This document shows, piece after piece, positions 32,121 through 50,971 of a stretch of 64,000 bases of DNA. Source of the DNA: Isoetes taiwanensis. Taxonomy: Eukaryota > Streptophyta > Lycopodiopsida > Isoetales > Isoetaceae. Every line of letters starts with the position of its first letter. Within the stretch, counting starts at the first letter, position 1. Under the pieces are notes generated by a model. That model did not search any database. It saw nothing but the letters and a program-made list of their open reading frames with translations, and was not told where the DNA came from. The stretch covers positions 3,727,501-3,791,500 of the forward strand of contig JAJEKV010000091.1 in assembly GCA_021234155.1 (NCBI GenBank), written 5' to 3'. A program made the translations under genes and the position numbers.

Positions 32121-33054
32121 GATAGCCATTTGGATAGCTAGCTACTTGAATTATTAGAGACACTAGCTTTAAAATTAATAGGCATGTTCCTTAAAGATGT
32201 GGGTGCTTGTGCTCTTTTGATGTTATTTTGAAATTGCTTTCATAAAGTAAAAAAAAAAGAAAGAAAAAAATAAAAAAATAAAATAGGTCTTAACTTTGAC
32301 ATCTTGTGTGTATTATGATGTTGCAGGTTGAGATCACAGTCATGAAAGCCTGGGAGGAGTTGTTTTCTAACATATGTAGAACTTGTCATGACAGGTTCAC
32401 CAGTCTGAATAATCTCCACCTGAGCAATTAGTTGCCCTCCAATTCATATCAGCCAGAATTCTTCATTGATGCAGGATCCCAAACAGCTAAACATTACTAC
32501 AATTAGCTGGGAGAACGTGGTACTGACATCATATTTTTTCCACACTGGCAGGTCCACCTGATACATTCCATCCATTTTCATCTGCCTTGGTTCCATTCTC
32601 ATCCAGCCCTTGCTTCCCAAATCATTTTCAAAAAAGAGAGTGCACAGCCTGCTACCTTCCATCAGCCTTCCATAAAGGTGGCTCAAGTTTTAGAAAAAGA
32701 TAAAAAATACTCCCAACTCAAGTCACTGTTCCTGCTCCACACATCTTTCAAGAGAAGTCAAGCAAGTCAAGTCAGGTCACGAGTCAAATCACTTTCAAAG
32801 TCAAGTCCCTGTTCCAGCTCCATACAAACATCCTTCTGAAGACATCCATTCAAGCATCACTCACATCACTATGTCCATCTGCTCAGACTTTCCCCAACAT
32901 CATTTCCATTTTTTTCATCTCTTTTCATTACCCTTGCTGCCCATATTCTCGAAATTTCCATTCTCTGGTACTACCATCATTACTCTTCTGTCATATTCCA
33001 TTTTTGCTCACAAGGCTGAGGGGACCAGCCATTCCTTTTCCTTGTTTAGCATGA
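32121..33054 (+). other. Element C' 3' noncoding region
   Basis: There are 934 bases without a gene. An A-rich tract lies at 32249-32284. The pre-LTR hairpin GGCTG-loop-CAGCC (33014-33030, loop containing GGGGA) is followed by a pyrimidine-rich linker. Confidence 0.65.
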
Positions 33055-35378
33055 GGTTGCCCTGCTATGGCAACATGGCAAGGTGCCATCAAATCTTATT
33101 CATGTTGCAGGAAAAAGGAAGATACTATGTTGAAGAACCAAGTGAAGACATTGAACTGGAATCAAGGTCACACATTGAGAGGATCTAAGCATCTAGAAGT
33201 TTGGAAGACCCCTATGAAGTTTGCAAGCTATGAAAGTGGTATCTTTTCTCCTTCATGTTGTCATTTCTATTCCACTACCTCACATCTACCTCATTTCCAA
33301 CATTCCATCACCCTATACCATTATGCATCTCACACATAGCCTTTTGTTCCATAGTTGACCTACCATTACCTAAGGCACATTTTCAAAAGTTGTTACACCA
33401 AAAACATTGCCTAAGCATCAAGTTTTATATCATCTTCTTTCATCATACCACTCCACACCAAGTGGCTAAAGCCAAAAAGCATTTTATGCTAGCCAAAATA
33501 CAAAAAAGGGAAGGAAAAGCTAAACACGAGTTTGCCTAGTCACCACCTCCAAGTGACATGGCATGATGACTAGATACACATGTCATCACTTACAAAGCCA
33601 CTTTGGTCCACTCATCATTTGCCACTTCCATATGTCATCCACCAAGATTGCCACCTGAGCAACAAGTGTCCACATCATCACATCACTCCACACCATTACA
33701 TCACTCAACATCATTACATCATTCTACATCATCACATCACCTTACATCATCAAATGATGACTAGGCAAATTTTGACCAAACCCAAAAAGTTGGTCAACCA
33801 TAAGATTGAAATGCTTGGAAAATGAGCCTATTAGCCTTGTTCTTCCTCCTTGCCACCTCACCAAGTCCCATGCCCACTCACTCCATTCATTTTTTCCTAC
33901 AAAAAATCAAAGTATTGCATTCGAAAATTTGATGATACCACCTGGTAGCCCTCATGAAATCATGCCACCTGGCACAAAAAATTTTGAAAAAAGAGTGTAT
34001 ATTGATCTTCTAAATGGCTTCCTTGGGAAACGTGCCTCATTTAAAAAATGGCAAAACCTACCTACATCTACCCCCCCCCATCTATCTACCCTCTTATCCT
34101 CTGCCAAGTGGCGTCCCCCCTGGCATGCCAAGTCGAAACACGAGCTGAGCTTGGCGTGGGAGGATACCACGTAATCAAGAAACAGGGAAATAGTTCTCTA
34201 TTTATACCTTGGCCCATTTTTTGATTCCTTCCTGTGGGATAATTGCTCTTAAGAAAACTCCGAACCCTAAAATTTAACTTGCCAAGAACTTGTTTTTTCT
34301 TCGATTGAACTGAGCAATCATTGCATTGGCTAACCATTTTTGTCCTGTTACACCCAAAGAAATACCTAAACCGACCAAAAACATGGCCAAGATCCCAAAT
34401 TTGCCAAGATCCGGCCGGAAACAGAGTTTTTTAAAAGGGGATTTGTTCGATAGAGAAATTCGTGGGCTTTTGTGCGATTCGAAGACGAAGTACCTGAAGA
34501 GTGAAGTCGGAATTGATGCTGAGAGATCCTCCTGCCTTAAGAAATCTGTCCTGAGGCATATTATGATCAATTTGTATCCAAAAAATTCATGATTTGTGTG
34601 TTTTTAGAGATGTCCTGTTGATTGATCATCTTGATCATTAACACGATATCAATTGTGATGACTTTGATTCCAGTTAAATGAAAATCTGACCTTGGAAGAT
34701 ATCATTTGTTGCATTTGCATCTGAATTAACTCGAGAAATAGAAAGAAAAAACTACATATCTGTATCTGATTGCATACGAGGCTCTAGTTGCATTTAGCAC
34801 AATCATTTAGGAAAGGGAAAGTCAAAAAAAGGGAGGGGAAAGTTCAATCTCCTGATGTATCAAAGTCTGTCTCATTTTTTCTATAGATATTAGATGCTCA
34901 GACATGCTTTTTAAATCACAAACTGAATTTTTGACCTTGAAAATAGCATGCACTTATTGTGCAGGTCTCGTGTTCACTGTCAGAATTTAGTTGGATCAAA
35001 AATTCATCATTGTTTTCATTTGGCAAAATTTAGTACACTGTCCAGTCCATTGACTAGTTTCTGACTTAGTCAAGAATCAATATTTCTCACCAACCGTGGA
35101 GATTCTTTGCATAGACTTTCTACAACACCTTTTTCACATATCATTGTGGCATGCTATGCTTGTTTGGGTTCAAAATGTTGAGTGCATTGATTTCTGTGCC
35201 TGTTAGAACAAGACTAGCTTTTTTGGCTTTAGGGAAACCAGTGAAATCTTGTTTTCTGGAGGTTTAAACACAGATATTCCAGCATAGAGTGATCACCTCA
35301 AGTGATCTGGAGGTCCTAGACCAAGATTATTGCTTCTTTGACTTGAGGTTGGTGGCTTAGCCAGGTTTGCCATCAACA
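33055..35378 (+). repeat. Element C' 3' LTR
   Basis: Start hairpin GTTGCC-loop-GGCAAC just after position 33055 (the expected first T reads G). CCACATCATCA-like motifs at 33600-33760, 'ctatttatacc' near 34199, near-end hairpin GATCAC-CTCAA-GTGATC at 35291-35307, end ...ATCAACA at 35378. It is a diverged relative of the LTRs at 36760 and 38623. Confidence 0.8.
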
Positions 35379-36759
35379 CATACTTTATTTTGCTTTGCCC
35401 AAATTTCTCTTTCTCTATTACATCCACATCCCCCCCATTGCCTCTATATCTTCTCACTTCTTATGACATTTGTTTTTTGCAAACTTCCCTAGCCAAAATC
35501 CTTTTGCAAATCCTTACCATTATGCCATGCCACTTGTATACCTTATGGAATATTCTTGATCATTATGCCCAAGGACTTAGCATATTCCCAAGAAAAATTA
35601 GGGTTGCCATTGCTAAAGTGATCCATCTCTTCAATTTTCTATAAGTGGCCTTCTAAAACCATGGTTTAGTTTTGCAAAATTAAAGAATACAGCATATTCC
35701 ATGGATATACGGGCAAAAATACGAAATCGTATCGCGCTATTTCTGAGAAAATACAGCCAAGAACCCTAAATTTCTGCTTCCACCTCGAATCTCGCCGGAT
35801 TTGGCACCAGAGCCCTCCGAACCTACCTATTTTAACCTTCCCGCTCTTTAAGAACCGAATAAACCCATCAATCAAGGCTAAGATTAAGCAAACATTTGAA
35901 AACTAAGATATATACATGGGATTCGACAAAAGAGTTTTCTTGAAGGCCCAGAAGCATACAAACCTTACTGTGATCATTGCTGAGCATGACTAGAAGGATT
36001 TTGGAAAACTCTGAGTACTCCCCGATCAAGTCCCAAGAGATTTGGTTGGAAATTATCTATTGAAATTATTTATTGACCTGAAGTTGATTTTGAAGTACTG
36101 AAGTATTATTACCCAACGTTTTTATGATTGATCTACCTCCATATCAATGAAATTTGATGCCTACTTGAAGAAATTATCTCTGTTATGATTCTTTACAATT
36201 TCTGTTTATTCAAAATTCTACAGAAAATCCCCATGCACTTTTGATTGCTTTTGGCCCATGAGACATCTGGAGCCCATATGTTTTGAAAAATCCAAAAAAT
36301 TCCACTCACAACTCGAGTTAGAAATTTTTGCATTCTGTTTTGACTGTTCTTGACTGTATTTTGCCAAATCCAGCCACAAAAAATACTTTTGCATTTCCAA
36401 ATGGAAATCTGACCACTTGCCTATATTCCTCATCATCATTACAGCATATTTGCTTTGGAAATTCTCAAAAATTCGTTTGGCAACTCCAAAACTCCAAACT
36501 CTGATCACTGTTTTCAGATTTGACTGCTATTGACCAAATTTTGACTGCACTTTGAGCTCGAATAACTCACAAACCAAGTTCCTGACTTGGTCAGAGGCTT
36601 TACTATTGGTTACCTACAACTTTTTTGACCAAGTCTACAGTGATTGACTCAAAAAATCGATCTGCATATCAACATCACAACTGTTTTGGCAAAGGTATCA
36701 ATTTCTGGAAATGGGAAAGGTATAAAACTTCAAATTTTTGAACTTGTCTTTGAAATTAC
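35379..36759 (+). repeat. LTR fragment, left-truncated
   Basis: Parallels the downstream half of the LTR at 36760 (for example 'aaatacagcatattcc', 'gaaccctaaa', 'tgacttggtcagaggc', 'ggaaatgggaaaggtata'). It lacks a start hairpin and the near-end hairpin. It ends where the next LTR begins. Confidence 0.7.
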
Positions 36760-38622
36760 TGTTGCCCCCAAAGGGCAACATACTAATTGAATGGTTTATT
36801 TGTTGAAGTTAGGAAGGCTAAGTCAAAAGAGGACTTGGTAGTCAACATTGATATGAAGGTCAAAGGATGTTCATTTTACAAGACAACAATGTGCTCAAGG
36901 TTCAAAACTCACATGAGGTACTTTATTTAAGGTCAAAGTGCTTGGTCAAGAATATGCTCTAGAAGATTCTGGGTTATGAAGTTTGGAAGACAATTTTTGA
37001 AGATTGGAAGTTAAAAGTTTGGAAGATCCCATGGCATTAGATTCCACCTCCTAGTCATTTTTATCCATATTCTTACCCCCATTTCCCTAGTCATATTCCC
37101 CTTATGCTTATATTTTCCCTTGTTCATTTTTTTGCCAAATCACACCTTGATTGCTTAATTCTTTTTGCCTCCTTATTTCATATCCCTTTTCCCACTCTTA
37201 TCACACCTTCATAAATACCCCTAGCCCATTTCTAGCTTGGAATTTTATGACCACTTTGCTTTGTCCACCATTGTGCCTTAAATATTCATGCTACCCATGG
37301 AATATCCCAATGCATGGTATCTAAGCCTAGCATATTCCTCAGAAATTAGGGTTGCCATCTCCTCAATTGATCTATCTATCTAATTATTTTATAAGGCACC
37401 CTTTGAAACCATGGCCTAACATTTCTAAATGGCTAAATACAGCATATTCCCCGGTTTATACTCCCAAAAATACTGCCACCGATCGCAAATTCTGGAAAAA
37501 ATACAGTGAAGAACCCTAAAATTGGAAAACTGCTCGAATCACGCCGGAATGGAAGCCTTGGACTCTGAAAACTACCTACTTCCATATTCCCGCCCCTAAG
37601 CATCCAATCAAGCCTAAATTTAAGCTCTAAGATGCCGGAACCGTTAAAATCTAAATCTATATACATGGGAAACGAAGACAGAAAAAAATTTGAAGGCCCA
37701 TAAGTATTCAGATCCTACATTGATCATTCTTGAGCAAGATCCGGACGATCCTTGAAGTTCTTGAGCTCTCCCTCAATTGGATCCACAAGATCCGATTGAC
37801 ATTACCTTCAAAAATTATTTATTGACTTGAGAAGATTATTTTCCCAAGATTTAAAGCTATGAAGCATCCTTATGTTCTGTTATCATGATATATTTACTTC
37901 CATATCAATTCAAATCGATTGCCAAGTTGTCAAATCCATCTCCTCGATATATTATTCTACAATTCTTGCTACAAAATAGTCTACAGAAAAATTCTAGTGT
38001 GTTTTTCTATTCCTTTGGACCACTTGCCATCTATCCTTAGGACACAATAAATCAAAAGGAGTTAAAATCATTCAAAAATACCAAGTATAGCTCAAATTCA
38101 AAAAAATTGCTCTCGGGTTTGGACAGGTTTTGATCAGATTTTGCCAAATCTAGCCACAAAAATACTTTTACATATCCAAATGAAGATTTGATTGATTGCC
38201 CCTCTTCCCTAGCATCATTGCAACCTATCTACTTGGGAATTTCTCAAAAAGATGATTGGCAACTCCAAATCTCAATTTCTGATCATTGTTTTCTACATTT
38301 GACCTCTATTGACCAAAATTTGACCCCACTTTGAGCTCGAATAACTCACAGATTAAGTCTCTGACTTGGTCAGAGGTTTTACTGTTGGTTAACTACCACT
38401 TTTTTGACCAAGTCTATTGCATCTGACTTAAAAAATCGATCTGCATCTCGACACCACATTTGTTTTGGCAAAGGTACTATTTTTTGGAAATGGGAAAGGT
38501 ATAGAACTCGAACTTTTTGAACTTGTTTTTGGGATTTCCTTGTATAGACTGATCACCTCAAGTGATCTGGAGGTTCTAACCCCAATTTGAGTGAAAACTT
38601 GAATTGGTTCCTTGTGGTTGAC
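36760..38622 (+). repeat. LTR, nearly complete, end cut by next LTR
   Basis: Starts with hairpin TGTTGCCC-CCAAA-GGGCAACA (36760-36780). Contains the TATA-like 'ctatatacatggg' near 37655 and the near-end hairpin GATCAC-CTCAA-GTGATC at 38551-38567, followed by TGGAGGTTCTAACC. The normal CAACA end is absent. It has the same subfamily start as the LTR at 59433. Confidence 0.75.
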
Positions 38623-40445
38623 TGTTGCCTGGCTATAGCAGGCAACATATACAAGGCTCCTGAGCAATATCACAGGCAAAGATTTGAAGACCAAGAATAC
38701 TGAAAACCAAAAGATTTGAAGACCAAAGATGCTGATGAAGAACCCAAAGGATGACTTTAAGTCAAGACACAAGTTCACAACTCAAACTCCAAGGATTGAA
38801 TGCATTCTCTAGCTCTGAAGGCACTTGTGAAGTTTGGAAGACCCCTATGAAGATGGCAAGCTATGATATGGTATTTATCTTTCTCATGTTGTGATGACTC
38901 TCTATTTGCCTTTTGTTCCATCATACCATCATCCTTTATCCTATTTTTCCACCTTCCTTGCCTTTTCACATCCTATACCATCATGTATTTCATATGTAGC
39001 CATTTGTTTCATAGTTGACCTACCATTACCTAGGGCACATTTTCCAAGAAAGTTGTCAAACCTAAAAGTTGCCTAGCATCAAGTTCTATATCATCATTTT
39101 CATCTCATGCCTTGCCATTCCATTATCACACACTTCATACCAAGTAGCTAAAGCAAAAAAAATATCGTGCTAAGCACAAAAACACAAAAAAGCACAAAAT
39201 GCCTAGTCACCATCTCTAAGTGACATGGCATGATGACTAGATATACATGTCATCACCTCCAAAGCTACTTTGGTCCACTCATCATTTGCCACTTTCATGT
39301 CTCATTCATCATGTTGCCACCTAAGCACCAAATTTCCACATCATCACATCACTCCACATCATCAAATGATGACTAGGCAAGTTTTGACCAAACTCAAAAA
39401 TTGGTCAACCTAATGATCAAATTACCTTGGGAAGTGAACCTACTAGCCTTGTTTACCCTAGTTGACGTATTTTTTTTCACCTTTCTACTACATTTTCACC
39501 TATTGCCACCTCATCATCAAAATATCAAGGGGCATTTGAAATCTTGAAATTCCATCCAGGCAAAATGCCTTGTTTGACCAACACACATCACCATTGACTT
39601 TGCCCAGTCATCATTGATTCATCCCTTTTTTGAACAAAAAAATCAAAGTATTATTTTTCCAAAATTTGGCCTTGCCATCTTGAAGCTCCCATGAAAATAT
39701 GCCACCTGGCACAAAAAATCTCCAAAAAAGACCCTATATAGACCTTCAAATTTCATTTCTTGGGAACCGTGCCCCTTGCCAAAAAAATACAAAAAAAAAT
39801 TTCCTATTCTACCCCCCCCAACCTAGATTCCTTTCCAGCCTATCCGCACCCTCCACGTGGCTCACCCGGGCGTGTGGGGCGGTGGAGGTACCGGATCCCA
39901 CGTGGGCAAGACACGTCAATTTACGAGTCCACCTAGATCGAGCTATATATCACCTGGTCTGACTTTTTGATCTCGGCCTGTGGGATATATCAGACTGAAC
40001 CCTAAAATTTGAACTTGCCAAGAAACCTCCATTCTGTTGAGCCAAACGAAGTAATCATTGCATCTGTTGGCCGGTTTTGTCCTACTCCACCTAAAGAACA
40101 GTTAAATTAAACCAAAACCGTAGCCTTGATTGCGAATTTGCCAAGATCCGGCCGGAAACAGGGGATTTTAAAAAGGGGTTTGTTCTACTGAAATTTTTTT
40201 TGAGGGCCATAAGCGGATTTGAAGACCAGGAACGTGAAGTCGTGACGTCTACAGAGCTTGCAGAAGATCCTCCTGCTTCGGAAATCAAAATCTGAGGCAT
40301 ATATGATGAAATATCCTTGAATCTTTTGAAACTTGAAGTTTATTTTGATTGAGTTATTCTTGGGTGATCTAGTCGGACATTCTTGAATACCTTGTGTTGT
40401 GAATTTGCTGTTTTGACTTAATGAAAATCGGAATTTGGGAAAAGC
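38623..40445 (+). repeat. LTR, right-truncated at transposase junction
   Basis: Starts with hairpin TGTTGCCTG-GCTATAG-CAGGCAACA (38623-38647). It carries CCACATCATCA-like motifs (39220-39370), a GC-rich promoter block with G-box at about 39899 and 'ctatatatc' near 39943. It stops at about 40445, where transposase coding sequence begins on the other strand. The last 210 bases match the inverted fragment at 28730-28938. Confidence 0.8.
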
Positions 40446-42203
40446 TTGAGGGCTACCTGCTCCCTTTTAAGCCTTTCAGCCTCTTCCCTTCTTGTCTTCT
40501 CTGCTGTAAGAGCTTGGCAGAACCTATCACTGCTGATATGAACTCTAACCATGCAGATTAGGAGCAATGCCCCTCCTTCTCGAGGATGTCCCTTGTGTAC
40601 TTGGCTCTGCTTGGACCTGTGAGGTTTGGCCACAATCATTTCCCATAGGCCTTCTCTGCTGTAGAAGGACCTGCTATATGGTCCCATGTGTAGCACCAGC
40701 ATGTTCACGTGATGCCTGGACATGCTCTTCCCATTGTAGATCCACTTATTGCATGTTGTAACCCTCTACAACATTGGCTTCCATATCCATGCCCTGCACA
40801 CAGCCCTTGAATTGCTCCAATGGTTCATGCAAGACATTAGGTACAACATTCTCATGTGTGTCTACAACCCCATTTGATGGTTGTTCAATGGGCGGTGCTA
40901 GCACATACACGTCTTCCCTTGCAAACCTTGATTCTTCCCTTCCAGGAACCATCTTTGTTGGGTTAAATGGCCATATTTCAGTTGCCATAAAAACTGCCTT
41001 TATGTTGGAGACTGTTAGACCAGCTGCAATGGCCTGGGAAATGAGTTCAACTATGTCTTCCCTCTTTGGTTCAGTCCCACCCTTCCTCACCATATAGTCT
41101 GCCCTTAGTCTTTTGAATGCAGCTTTGAATGGTGCAAAGCAAGATACATCTAGTGGTTGTAGCCTATGTGATGTGTGAGCAGGTAGTAGAGCAAAATGTA
41201 TGTCCATCTCTTTGGCAGCAAGGATGACATCCAGTTCCATGTGGCTACCATGGCCATCCAGCAATATGAGATGAGGTCGATCAGGTGACACCCCTCCAGG
41301 GACTCTAGACTGAAAATGAGATAGCCATGACTTGAACAATTCAGTGCTCATCCAAGCTGATTGCTGCACTGCCTGAATTGCTCCCTCTTCACACCTTGCT
41401 ATATTGTCTTGCCTCATCCTTGTACCCTTGAAAATATAAAGGTTAGGCAGCCTGAACCCTTCTGCATTGACACACACTAGAATAACTACCCATTCCCTTG
41501 TATTCATCACTAGCTCGCTAACCCTATTCTCCCCTTTCCTGACAATTATCCTCAAACCCTTTACTTTCCCAAGTTGGATCCCTGTCTCGTCTGCATTCCA
41601 AATTCTTGAGGGGGGAAAGCTAAACTCATCATACACTTGCCCTGTGTAGAAGCCATCCAAGTTGGGCTTGATTCATTGCCCGGGCACGTGAAACCTCCAA
41701 TGTTTCGGCACTCGTAAGGGAGATCTCAGGGTGTCTTTGCTTGAAAAGCTTCCACCATTTGCTCCCTGGCACACCATCAAAGGCCGAATTACCCTCCCTT
41801 GCCATCTCGGCTGCACACTCCTTCACAGCAGTTAGCGTCATACCCATTCCCTGCTCTGCCCTGCCTATTGCCCAATCAACCAATTCCTTTTCTTGGGCTG
41901 GTGTCAGGATATCCGCCCATATAGCCAATCCCTGATGGACGACTCTGGTATGCCTGGCCGTCTAGATGCCTCTCTAATTGAAATTTCATTTTCACTTACC
42001 TTGTCAAGTGCGGTCGACATCTCTTCCTCCGTCCATTGCCCTCGCTTTGTTGGTCTCCTTGGCATTGCAGGTGCAGATCCGCTAGCTGCTGCCCCGTTCT
42101 TCTTGGCTTTGGGCGCACAAACTCGTTTGCTAGCCACTGCCATCGGTCTGCCACTGCTCGGAGTTGTGGCATCGATCTGTGGGCGGGCCCTAGTCGACAC
42201 CAT
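40446..42203 (-). pseudogene. Pogo-like (Tc1/mariner superfamily) transposase, frame-broken
   Basis: Minus strand. A likely start is the Met at 42203 (MVSTRARPQ), followed by a basic, NLS-like stretch and a psq-type helix-turn-helix (GQWTEEEMSTALDKV ... SSIRDWLYG). After a frameshift near 41925 comes a CENP-B-type domain (LTPAQEKELVDWAIGRAEQG ... WWKLFKQRHPE). After a one-base insertion near 41660 follows the DDE_1 core with all three Asp residues: WNADETGI, LLDGHGSH and LQPLDVSCFAPFK. The C-terminal part, in another frame, ends with AEKTRREEAERLKREQVALK and runs straight into LTR sequence at 40446. No terminal inverted repeats were found. It cuts and pastes DNA at TA sites when intact; this copy is dead. 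Confidence 0.88.
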
Positions 42204-42598
42204 CGCTCCAGTGTGCAGAGAAAACAGGGGACAGACTTGATTCTTGGCCGGATTAAGGAATGTTTGATGGAATTGCTCGAGCAAGCTGGGTAAACTTGAT
42301 AATCCATCTCGTTCAAGGCGATTATGGCTGGAATTAGCTCGCCAATTCCAGCCCCCAGCATTGAATCATGCCTCGGGATGGCCACGATGGAGGGAATTCT
42401 GGTGTGCGAAGGATGGGTCCCTGGTACGGGGCACCGTGGGTTCAGGTATGACGAATGAGCGACACTTGCCACACGTTAGGAGGGGGAATGGGACAGCGAG
42501 GAAAGGGATCTTTGGTACCACAGGGTATGATACTTCTGAGAAAGCGGGCAAACCCAGATGTGATCGCTATATAAAAATGATAGAGAAACCTAAATTTA
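42204..42598. other. Spacer between transposase and MITE
   Basis: Moderately GC-rich, probably the 5' flank of the transposase gene on the minus strand. No terminal inverted repeat or other gene was recognised. Confidence 0.4.
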
Positions 42599-43007
42599 GG
42601 CCCTTTTTTCACAGCAGTCACAAAATACGACTGCCATATACCATATATGACACCATTTGTGACTCCAGGGCTAAAAAAAAGACACACAAATTGAATCTTG
42701 CTTTTCCACTGCATGCTAGTCATAAAATATGACACCACTAAAATAGTAATGGAAAACCATAAAAAAATAAGACATGTCTTATTTTTAGTTATATTTCAAA
42801 TAAGACTAGGTGTCTTATTTTATGGCGGGGGAAATCCCCCGGAATAAAATAAGACTCCATTTACAATCCAAACCTGTCCCGAACCTAAATAAGACATGTC
42901 TTATTTTCATAGTGGAAAAGTGAAATTTTTTTAAGACAATAGGTGGCCAAACGTCATTTGATAAAAAATGTGACTTTCACAAATAAGACTACCGTGGAAA
43001 AAGGGCC
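42599..43007. mobile_element. Tourist/PIF-Harbinger-like MITE, 409 bp
   Basis: Terminal inverted repeats: left GGCCCTTTTTTCACAGCAGTC, right end reverse-complements to GGCCCTTTTTCCACGGTAGTC. Flanking 3-bp TTA stands on both sides (42596-42598, 43008-43010), the target duplication of PIF/Harbinger elements. There is no coding capacity. The interior has three palindromes built on AAATAAGAC/GTCTTATTT: 42765-42784 and 42887-42906 (both exactly AAATAAGACATGTCTTATTT) and 42798-42820. GGGGGAAATCCCCC lies near the centre. It ends 120 bases before the ITPK start codon. Confidence 0.88.
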
Positions 43008-43127
43008 TTATTACAGGGTCTCTCTCTCGTGAGGCATGCAATGTGGATGGTGTGGACGTTAAAAATGATTTAAGGCAGATATTAATTGAACTTTGTTGCA
43101 TGCGAACGCGGCACGTCATAGCCAGTT

Positions 43128-49168
<6,041 letters not shown>

Positions 49169-50089
49169 TAGCCAAAAGGCTATTGAAGCCATCTAGTGTT
49201 AGGAAAGTTAAATGAATAGGTCCTTGAGCGTACCAATTGTTTTTGGTGCTGACTTTAACGGCAATTGCATGAGCAGTAAATACAGAGATTAACGTCATAT
49301 TCCTGATACTGAGATCATATCATACAGTCTCATTTTTTGTTTGTCCATGTGGATGGGCCTTCATCTTTGCATTCCATAAATCTGGGCCTTCAGATGTTCG
49401 CATTTCCTAAATTTTTTGCCATTCCGACCATCCTTTGCCTGCACTGAAGTTCTTTTCCGATGCATCAGCAAACAAGTACTGTAGGCCTAGCTCAAAGGGA
49501 TTCCCAATACTAAATTGCCCTTCCAAATCTGGCAGCAATTGCTTCGCCACGAGTTTATGTGGTGATATTTTAAGCCCGATGCCATTTCCATTTTCAAAAC
49601 ATTGAACCTAGGCCTATTCAAGTTTAGGTTAAATGATTCTATTTCAATAGGCCCCAACTATAGAGCAAGAACGCCTTCAGAAGAAGATCTCAATGAAAAA
49701 CTAGGGACGACAACTATGGCATGATGTATCCCATGCGATTATAAAAGCTATGGCATAACAAACTGCAGCAAATCTAGTATGCTTTCTCATTCTTTGCGCG
49801 TCTTTCATCTTTGCAAGAGACATAGGGCAAACACATGGGCAAACATAACAGAGCTTAAAAGTTGTATCTTGTATATGCATTTTGTCTTTTGTACATAAAC
49901 CTCGCTCCAAAATTAAGACATGATCCAAAGTAAATGAATGATGGTTCAAGGAATTCATGAGTAAGCTGACACGCGATGAGAAGGGAATATTTGGATAAAA
50001 AAGCTATGCTTTATTTGCATGTCAAGTGGGCAATTGTTACACATGAAATCTGCCAATTCTAAAATCTTCGTTTGGGGTCACTGAAGCAG
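49169..50089. other. ITPK4 3' flank, no further gene seen
   Basis: Contains the 3' UTR of the kinase gene. No AATAAA-type signal was singled out. Short frames only, none recognised. Confidence 0.4.
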
Positions 50090-50320
50090 AGGAAGAGGAA
50101 GGCAAGAAATCTAATGCCAGTAGCAATAGAAGAGGAAGATTTGAGGTGAGGATGAACCAATGACATCAAACCACCATCGATAAAGGTAAAGTAGATGACC
50201 AACTTAGCGTCATATTTGTTATAGCCAAAATAGGAGCAAAAGAGGCCACCGTTCTCATAAATATGGGAAGTTATCACAACCTCATCTCCACCAGAGTTAT
50301 TCAGAGGCTTAAGTTGTCAA
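50090..50320 (+). pseudogene. Gypsy gag-protease scrap
   Basis: Frame pieces read DDQLSVIFVIAKIGAKEATVL then NMGSYHNLISTRVIQRLKL, where active retropepsins of plant chromovirus-type elements have DTGSTHNFIS-like residues. The active Asp is Asn here, and stops occur on both sides. It belongs to a different gypsy lineage from elements A-D. Confidence 0.5.
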
Positions 50321-50971
50321 TAAGAGGTGAATAAAGGAAAAGTCAGATTAGCCAACGTCCAAATGACTATAACTATGGGAGAAGCAGTATGATATAATCA
50401 TCAGCATGGAATGGTTAAAGCCAAAGAAAGTATTGATAAACTGTTACGATAGAACACTCTCGATCCTCGGCAAGGGCAAAACTAGAGTAACAACCAAAGA
50501 TAGACATCTGACTTGAGAACTGTTGATGTCATTTGAGATGTTGAATGAGGGTCAGTATATACTTATGTACATATATGTATAACATGTATCCAGCATGAAT
50601 TCAGGGTTTTGTCTGTTTGGTAAAAGGATTGTTGCAGAGCATGAAGGCAGGGAGCAATTCTGGGCAGTCTTTGAAGCATCATATCTCGGCAAGTCGAGAT
50701 CCTTTTCAGGCGATTTTTCTTTTGCTGGAAATATTTTTAAGTAAGCTTTTTGGAATGCATCTGATCAGGCCAAAACTCATCCGTATGCAAAAGTTATGAC
50801 AGAAATAGTGATGTTGAGTCAGAATTGACTGCACTATGTATGTTCTTCTGCAGTTTGATTCTTGGAGTTAGAAGACGATCTTTGGAGGCGCAATCAATTG
50901 CAAGGGGTCCAGAGAGGTGGGGTTTTGCTATTGATCAATTGAGATGCTATGAGTTGCCATGATTCGTCTGT

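Noticed and set aside
33055-35378. 5' LTR of element C (22486) and 3' LTR at 33055 as one element's pair
   Set aside because: Their start and near-end hairpins and their bodies belong to different subfamilies, and an inverted LTR fragment separates the two halves. C and C' are treated as different elements.
41893-42738. Overlapping frames of 98-158 codons on both strands near the transposase start
   Set aside because: Explained by the GC-rich helix-turn-helix part of the transposase on the minus strand. The alternatives have low-complexity composition and no known domain.
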